NCBI GenBank assembly: GCA_964023275.1
Contig: OZ029914.1
Span: 10,237,561 to 10,301,560, forward strand
DNA length: 64,000 bases
Direction of reading: 5' to 3'
DNA from: Norana najaformis
Lineage: Eukaryota > Annelida > Clitellata > Crassiclitellata > Hormogastridae
Positions 8,750 to 20,699 of this stretch are shown here, piece by piece. Made by a program: the position numbers and the translations under genes. The notes beneath the pieces are model-generated. The model worked only from the letters and a program-made list of their open reading frames with translations, ran no database searches and was not told where the DNA came from. Numbering within the stretch: position 1 is the first letter of the stretch; the number at the start of each line of letters is the position of its first letter.

Positions 8750-11355
8750 AATATTTGTGTATAACTGGGCCAATATAATTTTCACAAACATCCAGAGGCT
8801 CCGGACAGTGACACGCTGATGATATGACGATTATGACAACATTATGATGATAACGACGATAAAGAGGACTAAGATAATGACAATGATGATAATAATGTTA
8901 TGATGATGACGCACAAACAGACACGCACACGCACAAACAACCGCACACAGGCGCACACAGACACACACACATACAGGCGCAGACGCAAAGACCCGAAAGA
9001 ATTGGTCGTTCTGTTAAATTCCTCCTAAAATATCGTTGCTGTAACAAGTGGAAAGTTCAAGATTAATTTGGAGCTTTTCTAATATATATATAGATGTATA
9101 TATACATATAGATATACATATATATATATATGTATTCCCTTCTAATATATGAAGGGGATGCATATTCTAATACGCATCCCCTTCCCTACAGATAGGCAGG
9201 AAAATGGCGGCTGTTGCAATTTTCGTAGAGCTCCTCTTCATGCACTGTTTCTTGTGCGTGTAATATGGACGTTAATCTGGCTGTCATTCGGTTCAATGCT
9301 TCCGATTTCACAGGCGTCAAACCCCTGCATCGTATAGTGACTGAGTCAGTCTGGTTTAATTTGAAGCTCAGTTGCATCAGCAAACAGTTGACACGACTAC
9401 TGCAAGAGATGCATTCTTCAGTTGCCCAACAGGCAGAAAGGGATGTATGTACGTGTGTATGTTTGTGTGGACGTTTGTAGATGTGTTTGTCTGTATGCAT
9501 ATTTGATTGTTTGTTTGCTTGCTTGTTTCTCGATCATATAGCATGATAACGATGGTGGCGGTGAGTGAACAATAGGTTCTCTCTCTTTGTTCATCTGGTT
9601 CTCACCCTCTCTGCATCTGCCCTGGATCTTAATAGTCAGTCTCCATGTAGCATACACACGTGATTATAACTACTACGTCTTCTGCACAGTAGGTGTAGAA
9701 AAGCAATCCCACGAGAGGACATCATGGCTATTAAGCGTTGACAACTTCCCTCACGTAATGTGCGTCATTTATATTTTAAAAATAAATCGCCAGTATTATG
9801 TAATATGTATGCAAATATACGACTCGTGTATATACATTGCATGTCGGCATAAAAACACACCATATAATTATTATATTTACCGGGCTAAGCCATATACTAA
9901 CTCGTAGGATTTCTTCTGGACCTTTCTATAATAGATTACAATTGGGGGCTACGCAAAACAAACACCAATAATTGCCTTTTGTGCAGATAACGGCGCCATA
10001 GAAGTCATTGCATCTCTGGAAACAACATGTACTCTGTAGGACAGATGGTTGACCAAGGTTGGACCGTCGATATTTTATGTTTGGAAGACAAAGAATGTCA
10101 ACGCCTAAGGTTCATAGTGGCAAATGAGAAGATAACCAACTGTCTTAGAGCACACTAAGATTTTACACTTCCCATCTTTGTTGTGTTACTGGCATGTGTT
10201 ATAGTCAAAGGCGCCACCTACCGGAAGGTATTAAAAAGGTTAGGATCAGATGATAGAGCCACGTTCGTGGGGCCCTTTAAAATAAGACCATCTTGCTGAT
10301 TGGGTCCACAACTTTGTCGACTGCAGCGCCACCATGCGATTGGGCTTTTATGAGGTAAGGATACTAAGATGAACTGTCATTTCTTAGAATACTCTCAGAT
10401 CTTTGCTATAACTATAATCTTACTAACGAGGATAGGCTTCACCATTTTGACCTCTAATGTACTAGAATAGACCTAATTTATAGATACACTGAAAACTCAC
10501 AAAAATCACTTACACACAGTGGTTGTATTGCTCATCCAGATATCATTATATCCAATTTTTGGCGAATCTACAACCTAATCCTAACAGGAGAATCTATAAC
10601 CGATATGCGCTATTCGGATTAAATATTAAATGCGTGAATTACGATGCACAAAGTCGATTACTACAAGCAACACAAATCTACTACAAAGCGTTAGGTAATA
10701 TGTTACAAAAACCAGGCTTAGATGAAAATCTCAAATGTGATTATATACAAAAGCGCATAACAACAAAACAATTTTGGCCGATGTTCCTTTTAAGTGGCGG
10801 ATCTTCTGCTGTAGGTGGCAGATCTCACAGTTTTGGGTGGTGCATATCAAATCAGATATACCGGATCAGCACCTCTGATTTGATTGAATTTAACTACTGT
10901 TAAATTCAATTTAGACTGAATTGAAAAAAAGATGAAGTTAACTACTGTTAGTACCACAGTACATATAATTTTGTCTTTTGCATGTCTGTGTCAATCTAGT
11001 CTGTGTGTCGGCAAAAATTTCGCCAATTTTCTTTCAATCTGTATCTCCTTTTCATGCCCAGTATCCACGTGGAAGTCATATTGTTACTCTGTATTTCTAT
11101 CCATCCTTCATTATATAGTTTTTGGTCTATTACTACATGTGTATGGACTTGTAATTTATTAATTTTAACACTTTGTCATAAATGTGGTATTGCTCTGTTT
11201 GTGTTTCTATGTTGCAACATAGAATATCGTCTGTACCAATCTAGTTTGTATGTCTGTCTAAATTTGTATGTTGCAACATAGAATTGATCATGCATATGTC
11301 TGTCAATTTTGCTTCATTTTCTGTTTCAGAATGTTCTTTCTTTGTCGTGAATAAA
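8750..11355. other. no gene recognised; microsatellites
   Basis: Contains ATG-rich and CA-rich simple repeats (8810-8990), a (TA)n tract (9075-9135), and a 381-bp open frame at 10523-10903 (+). That frame has no recognisable domain and no supporting splice or poly(A) context. No family could be named for any open frame here. Confidence 0.45.
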
Positions 11356-11359
11356 ATTA

Positions 11360-11460
11360 AATGTAAATGTACTCGTTTTTCTATAGCGACCGTATGGTCT
11401 GGACCCTGTTCATTTTTCAATGAATTAATCGGGTGAGATTCTTCACCACCATTTTCCTTG
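11360..11460 (-). repeat. dispersed repeat, family C fragment, minus
   Basis: TAGCGACCGTATGGTCTGGACCCTGTTCATTTTTCAATGAATT..CGGGTGAGATTCTTCACCACC is the reverse complement of the family C 3' half. Confidence 0.65.
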
Positions 11461-11518
11461 TCTATATATTTGTTTGTACGTCATTCTCTAATTTTCCATA
11501 TCGTGTTTATAGCAGCGA

Positions 11519-11749
11519 TTGTCTGTCGGTTCCTTCAGCCGATATCTTGATCCGTTTCAGAGAAAACGCCTCAGGTCATTTGACGGTTACTTCGCTCAAG
11601 ATTTCAGTCAGCGTCGGCCGATTCAAAGTGAACAAACTTACAATAAAAGCCAATATCCTAAAAGCTGTATTTATTTGAACAACGGTCTCTATAAAGCAGA
11701 CATAAACGAGTTAATCGTTCAACAATTTGCCGTCACAAGACGCCGCTGA
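11519..11749 (+). CDS. possible terminal coding exon, unrecognised
   Basis: A 76-codon open frame ends TGA at 11747-11749, with AATAAA six bases later (11754-11759). The product is polar and varied (RYLDPFQRKRLRSFDGYF, CIYLNNGLYKADINELIV) and unlike low-complexity translation. A possible splice acceptor (TTTATAGCAG) lies just upstream. No family is recognised. Its end overlaps antisense with the minus-strand frame at 11711-11995, so at most one of the two may be real. Confidence 0.25.
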   Translation: MSVGSFSRYLDPFQRKRLRSFDGYFAQDFSQRRPIQSEQTYNKSQYPKSCIYLNNGLYKADINELIVQQFAVTRRR

Positions 11750-11995
11750 TTCAATAAAAACCCGTCGCTGGGTGTCGGGCCATCTTTTAAGTTGATCATA
11801 AACCCCATCTGGCCATTCGTAGATGATTGGTGGGGACGCCTTCTGGCGCCTAACGGACTCCATTAAGCTGTGGCGGAGTGATAGGGCCTCCGGAGTAAGA
11901 GGCCTTTGAACTTTCAGTACGGATGCATAAAGCGGAAGAGCACAGAGAAGTACTTTCCCGAACTCAGCGGGAAGTGATACTCGAGAGAGAAACAT
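11711..11995 (-). CDS. possible coding exon, unrecognised
   Basis: A 94-codon ATG-initiated frame on the minus strand contains PPIIYEWPDGVYDQLKRW and ends ASCDGKLLND. The patch is richer in GC and CpG than its surroundings. No domain is recognised. It could be a single exon, a decayed gene or a transposon fragment. Confidence 0.25.
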   Translation of the reverse strand: MFLSRVSLPAEFGKVLLCALPLYASVLKVQRPLTPEALSLRHSLMESVRRQKASPPIIYEWPDGVYDQLKRWPDTQRRVFIESAASCDGKLLND

Positions 11996-12387
11996 TACAG
12001 CATCAAATACATATCTTTACAGTGAGGGTTCTCTCTTCATGTTGCACAACCTAACATTCGTTTATTTATCTAAGTTTATTTATATTTATTTATTTAAAAT
12101 TTGCGGATACTTTGATCAGGCCTAAATATAAATAAATATGCAAATGTAATAACGACCTATAAATGAAGTAGATTTGCGTGCGATTCCTTTAAAATCCAAA
12201 GATCAGCATATAACTCGCTAATATAATGAATAAAATGTATTATTTACTCTTTAATACGAATATTTAACATATCTGTTATAAATCTACCTGTTTGATAGCC
12301 ATGTTTTGAACTCTTGTGAGGTACTTAAAATGATAACGGCGCCACAGAAGTTACTAGATTAGATTAAGGAATTTTGACTGACCAGAT

Positions 12388-12550
12388 TGCAAATTCCTAC
12401 ATCTGCAATCAATTAATTTCATTACAATGCAAATTCCTACATCTGCAGCAATTCGTTTAATTACATTGCAAATATATACATCTGCAATCAATTCATTTAG
12501 TTATATTGCAAATGAATACATCTGTAATCAATTCATTTCATTACATCGCA
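12388..12550. repeat. 40-bp tandem repeat, four copies
   Basis: The unit TGCAAATTCCTACATCTGCA + ATCAATTAATTTCATTACAA repeats about four times with small changes. It follows directly after a LINE tail (GATAACGGCGCCACAGAAG, AGATTAGATTAAG at 12328-12366). Confidence 0.75.
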
Positions 12551-12830
12551 TAACATCATTACATGTGTGTGAGGCTATTACATCTTCCAACATGTGATTC
12601 CAATTTATTTAAGAGACTATCAACTGCATAGGTCATGTATTGTATATGTATATACAACCTAGTATACATACCTCAATTGTTTATACTTAGACCTTGGTTA
12701 GATATATTCGACATATACACGTAAATGGAGCAACATAGTACTACATAGTAGGTCTTTGGGGTCGAGGACTTTGGTTATCGTATCTTTGCACGAGAGTTCA
12801 GCCTCTGGGTCTCTGAAGTAGTAATTGCCG

Positions 12831-12842
12831 TGCGCATGCGCG
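12831..12842. promoter_or_regulatory. NRF1-type palindromic site
   Basis: TGCGCATGCGCG fits the NRF-1 consensus YGCGCAYGCGCR at every position. It sits in a small CpG-rich patch (about 12825-12910) in otherwise AT-rich DNA. NRF-1/Ewg sites are typical of animal promoters, but no downstream gene is recognised nearby. Confidence 0.35.
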
Positions 12843-13197
12843 GTGGGTCGTCGCTTGAGGCCATCTATCGGCCGATTCGGATTAAGAGTAGACACGCGAA
12901 CGCCGCTCGAAAACCATTTTCCGTTCAGTCTCGTGTCTGTCTTTTATCGGTATTTCTCCTAATTCTCTCAACAGCTCCGTTTCTGTCTCTATTTATTTCT
13001 AATTCTCTGGCAGTCCCGTTCCATCTGTTTCTTCTCTCTCTTCCTTTGTATGCGTCTCTGTTCTGCTGTGTGTAGCTCTCTTCCTCTGCGTGTGAATGTC
13101 TACCTCCTTTTTTCTATCTCTTTTTATCTGCATAGGAATCTTTTCCTCTGTGATCGTCTCTCTTCCTGTTTGTGTGTCTCCCTTTCTCTTCTTTGCA

Positions 13198-13376
13198 TGT
13201 GTCTCGATATCTTCTTCTGTATGTATCTCAAGATATCTTCTTCAGTATATGTCTTAAGATATATTTCTCTGTATGTGTCTCAAGATATCTTCTTCTGTAT
13301 GTGTCTCAAGATATCTGCCTCTGTATGTGTCTCAAGATATCTGTCCCTATACGTGTCTCAAAATAGCTTCCTCTAT
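13198..13376. repeat. 26-bp minisatellite, about seven copies
   Basis: The unit TGTCTCAAGATATCTTCTTC + TGTATG repeats with a 26-bp period inside a longer pyrimidine-rich tract (12920-13480). Because 26 is not a multiple of three, the overlapping open frames here are artefacts of the repeat. Confidence 0.8.
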
Positions 13377-14049
13377 ATGGGCCTTTCTTCTACCACATAT
13401 ATGTCTTTCTCTGTGTATCTGTCTTGCTCTCTGTATGCTTTTCTCTCCCTCTCTGCGATAGTCAAACGTACTGATACAGGGCTTTGCTTTTGATTTAATG
13501 TGTGGTCATTTGTTGATGATTGTCATTTGTTGATGATTGTCGTTTAGGCTTCTGTCTCTTGGTGGAAGAACATGCTCAGTTTAACCCAAATAAAATTATC
13601 TATGTTTTCGCTGCCATGTATGCGTTATTTGTTATGCTAAGAATCGGTTTCAAAAGAGTACGAGAGAGCAAACATGCGAGATCAAAATTTCAGAAAGAGA
13701 TAAAATGATAGACAGAGGTGGAATCCGTTAAGAACACAGAACCCTGGATATTGCTGAGGCATCGACATGAATAGTGAGAATGAGAGATAAAAACAGAAAA
13801 CTGGATAGGTAGAAGAATGGGCGCAGGGAAAGAGCGAGAAACAAAAACAGAAGAATGAGAAACAGTGGAAAGAAGAAGAAAAGACAGAACCTCAAGGAAT
13901 AAATCAGAGACGTGTGCGTTCTATTACGCGCTTTATTTTCGTTTGTCGACATTTACAGGTGTTCTGGGGATCATTTTTCTTTGCTATTTCTTCTACTATA
14001 AATCGTTGAGTCCCTGGCCAACTGATGCTCATAATTCCAGTTGCTAAAA

Positions 14050-16015
14050 GAACCATTCTATAGCTGATTGCCGAATGCAGCTTGTTGCACACTTGTGCTT
14101 GCCTCCAGCTTGTTTCTTTTTCCAGTTGTAGTGCCGTATGGTCCTGGAATGCTATCTTCATTCAGATCTGTTATTCCAGGTTGCAGTACACCTCTAGTCT
14201 GTATCTGAATATTGCGTCATTTCAATAGGCCGCCTCTGAATATATTTGTTGAAATATCGATATATACCCCAAATCACAGTACATGCATGGTAATTTGGAA
14301 ACGAATAGCAATAGATGTAATGTAAGTCTTGCTATTTTTGTAGCCACAGTAATTTCGCGTGGTGCCAAAAATCATTTATTTAGCGGCGCTAATATGAAGC
14401 AAATTTCTAAGTAGTACATACTAATTATGACGAATCGAATATACATCTTGAAATACATAATGTTAAGAGAAATAGTAGAATTAGTGAGAAAATTGGTAAA
14501 GAATTAATAGCAGCAATTAAGACTACGAAGAACATTAGTTGTCAGGTTTAATACGTGAAACTAGTGGCGCTACACAATTTAGAAATGTTGATTTTTTAAT
14601 GTTTGAATGTGAATTACTCCCAGAAGAACCGCAGGACATGTTCCGGGAACCTTGATCAACGTATTCGTTGCACGTCATTGTTCCTATAAGTACTGTCTGT
14701 CTGTATGTATGTCTGTCTGTCTGTCTGTCTGTTCGGCGTCGAAGAAAACCTTAGTTGAGACACAGGCGGACTGTTAATCCATCTGTATAAATCATTTCTT
14801 CAGGCGCGGTCATATTCGGACTCGGAGTCTCTCGGGGCAAACATAAGACGACTACGACAACATTGTCGAAATAAGAGATGATTGTCCGCCAACTAATTGA
14901 CGTCTGATGTTCAGATTAATCGAGAAATTCATGTTCAGACGACCAGAAAAATCCTATTTGATCAAATCGGAGGCTCATGGGTTTTTGTTTGTTTGAAAGC
15001 AAACGAGACACATGCGATTGTTTATTCTGTAGATATCTTGTAGTAGCTATTATCTGCAGAATCCAAGCAGTGTATTTACATGGCCCAGTCAGTAAGGTGT
15101 ATAACCTTTTGTGGAACTAAGACAAAATAATATAAGACGAGACTTGAACGAACGTGATAGAAGCATGTAACGATAAGCGAATACCTTAGAACTTAACCGT
15201 ACCTTTAGACACCAGGCCCTACAAGTCTGCAAGCGTTTTGGCTGATCTAGTATCTCTTATTTTAACTCATGACTGCTCTGTTTTCAAAATTTACCTTCAG
15301 ATAATTACTTGCATGCAGAGTAAATTTTGTCTAACTGTAGGCACAAAAATGGCGTTCCGTTACGAAATAATCTGCATAAACGAGAGTACTTATGATGGCG
15401 CTTTTAGGATGAAACACAAACAATTTTCGCCGAAGAAATTAAAGCGGTATTGCATGAGGCAGAACCGCCGCAACCAACGGCATAAGACTCGGCTCAGAAC
15501 GTTAAAGGTCGGCTAAAGAAAGCACAAAAACTGTCTGAAGCGAATTATCTTGCAGTGGATGCTGAAGAGTCGGCTGCTGTTCAGTGTTTAGCGAAAAGCT
15601 TGGCTCAGTTCAGTCTTTATTTCCTGGAAGCGAAGGAGTTGGCCTCTTTGATGAATTACTGGACAACATGAATGGCCCAAGAGGCGCACCGAATCGCCCT
15701 CTCACCCTGGCAGCGCGTCTTTTTCCTGCCTTTTACTTATCCTAACACGGAAAGATTACCGTCAAGTGTTTATTTATGGTCGCGCCGATAATGCAGCCCC
15801 ACAGAAACGAGCTTCGCAAGAATCGCGTAATTAGAAGCAGCAGTCTGTCTGTCTGTCTACCAGTCATAAAGGCCGACTCACTGGGCTCTGCCTTGGACTG
15901 TTTGAAGTGTGCTTTGAAGACAAAGAAAGCCTCAGGTCAACATCCAAATGACGGCTGTCGACAACATACAGTCATTGGAGTTCTCTTTCATGGTTCACCC
16001 TCTCAAGTGATGTGG
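14050..16015. other. no gene recognised
   Basis: Contains a short (CTGT)n run at 14692-14735 and another at 15842-15860. The frames at 15238 and 15776 show no domain and the second runs into a SINE. Confidence 0.5.
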
Positions 16016-16019
16016 CAGG

Positions 16020-16205
16020 CCATTGTGGGTCGATTGGATAGAGCGTTCGGCTTGAAACGCGAAATGTACGGGTTCGAGCCTCCTCTGGGACGGTTACTGT
16101 ATAGGGATCCTGAGCAAGTCTTCACTCACAATAGCTCAGCGCCATCGATTGATGGTTAGTCATAAGATAGCGGCGCTTAATAAATGCAGAAATTATAATT
16201 CCCGA
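16020..16205 (+). repeat. tRNA-derived SINE, family B
   Basis: Head with GATTGGATAGAGCG and B-box GGGTTCGAGCC, body GGTTACTGTATAGGGATCCTGAG, tail ATCGATTGATGGTTAGTCATAAGATAG...AATAAATGCAGAAAT. An ACTT-type microsatellite follows at 16255-16330. Confidence 0.8.
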
Positions 16206-16852
16206 CAACAGAGGACAGCAATGCCCTTTTGTGAGACAATTAAAAGGAGCTATATTAAGTGTCTTGATACTTACTTATTTGATACTTACTTGTCTTGGTA
16301 CTTACTTACTTACTTACAAACATACATACTTATGCTAGTACGTGCTAGTACTTATGCTACTATAACTTATTTGACAGCAAACGCCTGACCGTTGAGTTTT
16401 GTCCAATATTATTGAGTTTCCTTCAATCAGATGATCAGACGATAGATAACAACAGTGATCGTATTGCGTATGATACACTCTGATATCAATGGAGATTACT
16501 TTACATTTGGTTTCCTTTGAGAATTATTGTAATTGTAAATGTCGACCTAAGAGACTATTTATTTGCATAGCGCCTTCTTAGAATCTTGTAATGGTCCGCT
16601 TCATGACAATCAGTTCACTGGAACTGGTGTGTCTTTAAAGTTTATGAGATTCCACATATATGTCCTATTCATTGTTGCGGTCAGACTGTTAGAATATGTC
16701 TCCTCAAGGGTATTACACCACAGACTCTGTGGCTTATGTGATCTTGTAGTGAAATGGCTTTTTAAAATGGTTTCCACGAAAGCTACATCGAATATCTCTG
16801 ACATTATGCATGAACCAGCAGTTTTGGATGGCTTTATAAATTGATTTTTGTT

Positions 16853-17513
16853 TTAAGCACATACAATCGTCCAGAATAGCAAATGATTGAGGTAGATATA
16901 CAAAAATACCAATTGAACGATATCTCCATTGATGTCAAATGCTTCGGAGTTCATGCTGTAGGCGAAGTATTTTATATATCCGAAGACAGCACACGCCGTG
17001 GAGTATGTATGGTATAATCCCTTGAGCACATGCCATCTAGCGGTCTGGCCACAGTAGTGACTATTCATTCCAGACAATACTTTCAACATGGTTGCTATTC
17101 GGCTGGATGCCACCGCCAGGCGAAATAGTTCCTCGGCCGTTATGACGTCACTCAGTTCGTATAATTGCTGCGGCACTATGTGGATTTCATCGCTGTAAAT
17201 AATTGACACCGATATCATGTGCTCATTCAACGCATGCTGAGCTTTCGGCGCTTGTAGCTGAACTTGATAGATGGCGCTGCGCTGACGCGACGTGCGGGTC
17301 ATACTGGCGCCAAAACCCACGAGAGGTTCCTCCAGGCACAGCCGGTACATGTTGCCTATGCACTTAAGGCCGCGGTAGTGTGTCTCGACTACCGTAATAT
17401 CTGTAGAAGTTAGACGTCGCTTTTGTGTGCACAACAAATATTGTGTAGTTCTACTGAGTGTGTTCTGAAAGTGAGATATGATCTGGTGAAGATCGTCTTT
17501 AATAATAGAGCAT
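16853..17513 (-). CDS. unrecognised coding exon or single-exon gene fragment
   Basis: The minus strand is open for about 220 codons (17513 down to the TAA at 16853-16855), long for DNA this AT-rich. Codon use is mixed (for example TAC CGG CTG TGC CTG GAG GAA) and the product is a normal-looking sequence. It begins with a helical segment (DDLHQIISHFQNTLSR), passes through VVETHYRGLKCIGNMYRLCL and LAVASSRIATMLKVLSGM, and ends with a hydrophobic stretch (VQLVFLYIYLNHLLFWTIV). There is no ATG at the start of the open stretch. The first internal Met is in GNMYRL, so an upstream splice acceptor is plausible (TCTCACTTTCAG on the minus strand near 17490). I do not recognise the family. A membrane protein fragment is possible from the C-terminal hydrophobic segment. 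It lies head-to-head with a LINE fragment. Confidence 0.45.
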
Positions 17514-17514
17514 T

Positions 17515-17870
17515 ATGACTTTGATAAAAGTCCATTCAGTAGTTCGTTTGTCTGGTCCATCATGCGAACTCACCAACACTTCACCTCTTTCCGTTTCTGC
17601 GCAGGTCTTTCGCTCAAGACTGAAAACATTTCTTTTCCAAAAATCTTATCCTGATTCTTCCTCTTCCCATTATCTCTCTTCTCGCTTCAATTTCAAACAC
17701 CATCCACCGTAGCCTGGCTGCCTGACTCCTGGATCTTGACCTGGAACTGAACCCTTTTGCCTATTGATTTTGTCTTGACTGAGCTCCTGTGAATAAGCTG
17801 GTTCCCGCGACTTAGCTTTCGTTGGGCGCTGTAGATATCTTGAGATTACGATTACGATTTTTACGATGCA
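17515..17870 (+). mobile_element. LINE C-terminus and 3' UTR, family E
   Basis: A short frame contains SVSAQVFRSRLKTFLFQKSY, the typical C-terminal end of CR1/L2-like reverse-transcriptase polyproteins (FKSRLKTFLF-type motif). It is followed by the family E 3' UTR (GGATCTTGACCTGGAACTGA, GACTGAGCTCCTGTGAATAAG, CGTTGGGCGCTGTAG) and an ATTACG-rich tail. It is severely 5'-truncated. Confidence 0.7.
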
Positions 17871-18274
17871 GTAAATACTTCAAAGTCTGATAGACTGGGC
17901 TTTTCGAAAATAAACAGAATTAAAGGAATTGTTGTTTGAATTAATGAAAGCAGGCACTAATTACGGCCGGTTATTAAAAGAAGCAGATTAAAGAAATGTC
18001 TCGGGAGGCTGTACTGAAAGCTGTCGCAGAAGTCTGGCTCAAAGAAAAGTAAGAGGAAGACGCAGTGGGAAGCACCATGGAAAATGTTTATAGAAAAACC
18101 GACAAGACCTATGTCGATAAATATGCTAGTGCAATGGATGATGATGACCGCAGAAGACGATAAAGAGAAGGAGAAAAAACGCAGACTAGGAGGCGACGCT
18201 AATCATCTTCGTTATGACACAGCGTCTGTAAAAAGCAACTACACGCATACTGCTTCGTATGTCGATGACATTCC

Positions 18275-18520
18275 TCTTTCACATATCCTATCCTGACATC
18301 CCTTCTTCCTCTTATCTCTCTCTTCTCTCCAACCCCAAACACTATCCCCCATAGCTGCCAAGCTCTCTCTGTCTGACTTTTGGATCTTGACCTGAAACCG
18401 AACCCTTTTGCCTATCGACTTTGTTTTGACTGAGCGCCTGTGAAAAAGCTGGTCCCTGCGACGGGACTTTCGTTGGGCGCTGTAGAAGTATCGGAATTAC
18501 GATTACGATTACATTACTGT
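18275..18520 (+). mobile_element. LINE 3' end, family E
   Basis: Second nearby copy of the 3' UTR: CTTCTTCCTCTTATCTCTC, TTGGATCTTGACCTGAAACC, TGACTGAGCGCCTGTGAAAAAG, CGTTGGGCGCTGTAGAAG, then (ATTACG)n. Confidence 0.7.
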
Positions 18521-18810
18521 GCACTCAGGTGATTAGAAAGCTTAAGCGCAACATTTAGATTTGTTTTAAATCAACCGAGATTGCATAATGTTACGTTGAA
18601 TTTGAAGAAATGTTTTTTTATAATAGTGATATAAAATTAATTGATCATGTGAAGGGTTCTGGAAAGAAGGAACTGGCAGGAGAGCATAGTTTAGAAGATA
18701 GAGAAGACTGACCACAGCTTTAGTTTAAGGTTTTCAAACTGCCTTTAAAAAGCTCCTGCAGTCGGTGGAATCATAGAACGTCAAATGCTGTATCGGGAAT
18801 TTGACCCTGA

Positions 18811-19100
18811 AGTAAAGTATTCCATATCCCACAAGTTAGACGTATACGGGAGGCGCTCATCTCCTTTTCTTTTTCGGCCCTTCAGTTGGCAATTGACGAA
18901 TCCCAAGGTCCTGAAAACGGCGCCAGTGCATCGCAGGACTTGTCGTTTACTTCCCAGCTTACGCCGGTACCAAATTATACTGCTTTGTGACAGATGCGCG
19001 GTGTGCACAAACAACTTGCTCAGGGTCGTTACACGAAGTCGAACGCGCAACCGCATGATCATTGAGCAAACGCGTTACCAATAGACCACCGTTCCGCACA
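18811..19100 (-). repeat. tRNA-derived SINE, family A, minus orientation
   Basis: A full-length copy. It starts on the + strand with the reverse complement of the tail (AAGTAAAGTATTCCATATCC) and ends with the reverse complement of the tRNA-like head (AACGCGTTACCAATAGACCACC). Confidence 0.85.
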
Positions 19101-19539
19101 ATTTGCTCCTGGCGCCATATAAATCACTGAATCGAGCAGTGGCAGCATTGATTGGTTTCCTCCACGCCTCTTCTGGAAAAAAGATGAGCAGAAGTTTCAT
19201 GTAAAAGGCAAAAGCATAAAAGACGTGACTTCAGTATCGACTGAGCCTGCATCATAAACATCATGCGCACCAGTTCCACTTAAACTCTTCCGTGCATTTT
19301 CGGAAACGACCTCTTCTAAATCCAGAAGACCTCCTGCTAATTTCGGAATGGGACCACAGAACATACCCTTTTACTGGCGATAATTATGTGAAGGGCCAAC
19401 CAAAGCTGAATTCTTTCGGGCACGAATGCGGAAATCGCGCGCTTACCCCACGCCTGACCTCCACACTTGAACAGCGTCCCAGTTTTCGCTCCTACTGTTT
19501 TTTCACAGAGCATCGATGATAAGCCGACGATGAGGGACC

Positions 19540-20025
19540 AGCCTCATCAGCAGCTGCATTCCGTTCGGATGACTTGAGACGCGCGGGCGACTCCTGCACG
19601 CCGTGCAGCTACGGTATACATTTGCGCGAGCGAGCGTGGCTGCTAACGCGCACAGGCGATTGATTTCGACGAATTACGGTATCCGCCGGTCGGCGCAACG
19701 CATTCGACCGCTGCCTGGCATTGTTACGATTAGCGGGAAATCGCTTGCGAACCCGTGCGACAGATAGACGAGCTCGTCGGCCGAACCACACACGCCGAGA
19801 GAGGCACCGCGCTCGTCGGTCGGTCGGTCGGTTGGACGGACGGGTATTCAGCGGCGGATAGAGTTCGAGGAAGCCACTCGTTCGCTCGCTTGCTCTGCGG
19901 CCAACGGGCAATTGAAACGATCGAAAATATCACCGACGAACAACGAAGAAGTCCCGCGAATGGGCGAGGACGATATCTAGACGGTCGGGAGAGGTAGCCA
20001 CGGCGCCGAGGAATAAGACCGACCC
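19540..20025 (+). promoter_or_regulatory. CpG-rich block, candidate promoter / 5' UTR
   Basis: Across about 480 bp CpG dinucleotides are very frequent (for example GACGCGCGGGCGAC, GCGCGAGCGAGCG, CGGTCGGTCGGTCGG), in sharp contrast to the AT-rich flanks. Frames on both strands are open but give arginine/serine/proline-rich translations typical of CpG-rich non-coding DNA. It lies 5.7 kb before the Kv4 start codon on the same strand with no other strong gene between. It may hold the transcription start and a non-coding first exon of the channel gene; that link is inference. Confidence 0.4.
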
Positions 20026-20034
20026 AGTGGGTAG

Positions 20035-20345
20035 GAGGAGAAGGAGGAGGAGGAGCATTTAGAGGAGAAGGAGGAGGAGAATAAGTGGAAGAGGTTGAGA
20101 AGAGAGTTGCCGTTGTGGATAGAAAAAGCGATCGGGAAGGCCGGCGTTTCAAAGGTGAAGGAGGAGAAATAGAGAGGGGTTAATAGATGGAGGAGGAAGA
20201 GCAAATTGACTAGGAGGACGTGAAGCACAAAGAGGAGGACGTGGAAGAGAAGAAACAGAAAGAGGAAGGAGGAGGAAGAATTTAAAAAACAGGAGAGGTA
20301 CAAAGAGTAGAAGAAGGAAGGTCAGAGGGATGAAGTAGAAGAAGG
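20035..20345. repeat. polypurine (GGA/GAA) tract
   Basis: About 310 bp that is overwhelmingly A and G on the + strand, built from GGAGAAGGAGGAGG-like units. It directly follows the CpG-rich block. A pyrimidine-rich partner (CTTCCTCCTCCTC) lies at 20538-20590. Confidence 0.7.
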
Positions 20346-20699
20346 AGAGATTGCGTTGTATGGGCGCTGGCCGTGGACCAGTCGCCGAACACATCTGCAT
20401 CTCCTGGTCGACCGACGGCCGATCGGTTTTATTGCGTAAGTGGCCACTGAGAGAAAATAAAGGATGAACTGGTTGAATACGATACTCTTTATCAACGTTA
20501 GACAATTCGTCTTCTCGGCCCACCGATATTGCATGCATCCTTCTTCCTCCTCCTCATCACCTCCTCCTCCTCCTACCCCTCTCCATCCTCCCATCAGTCC
20601 TCCCTATCCTCTGTATACCTGTTATGGTATTGATCAGAAGCGGCCTGAGCTACATGTTGAGCTATTCGTTTTACGATCCCACAATGTGGTGACTTTACT

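Noticed and set aside
19609-20152. Arg/Ser/Pro-rich frames in the CpG block
   Set aside because: Open on both strands with biased composition, as expected of CpG-rich non-coding DNA; no domain.
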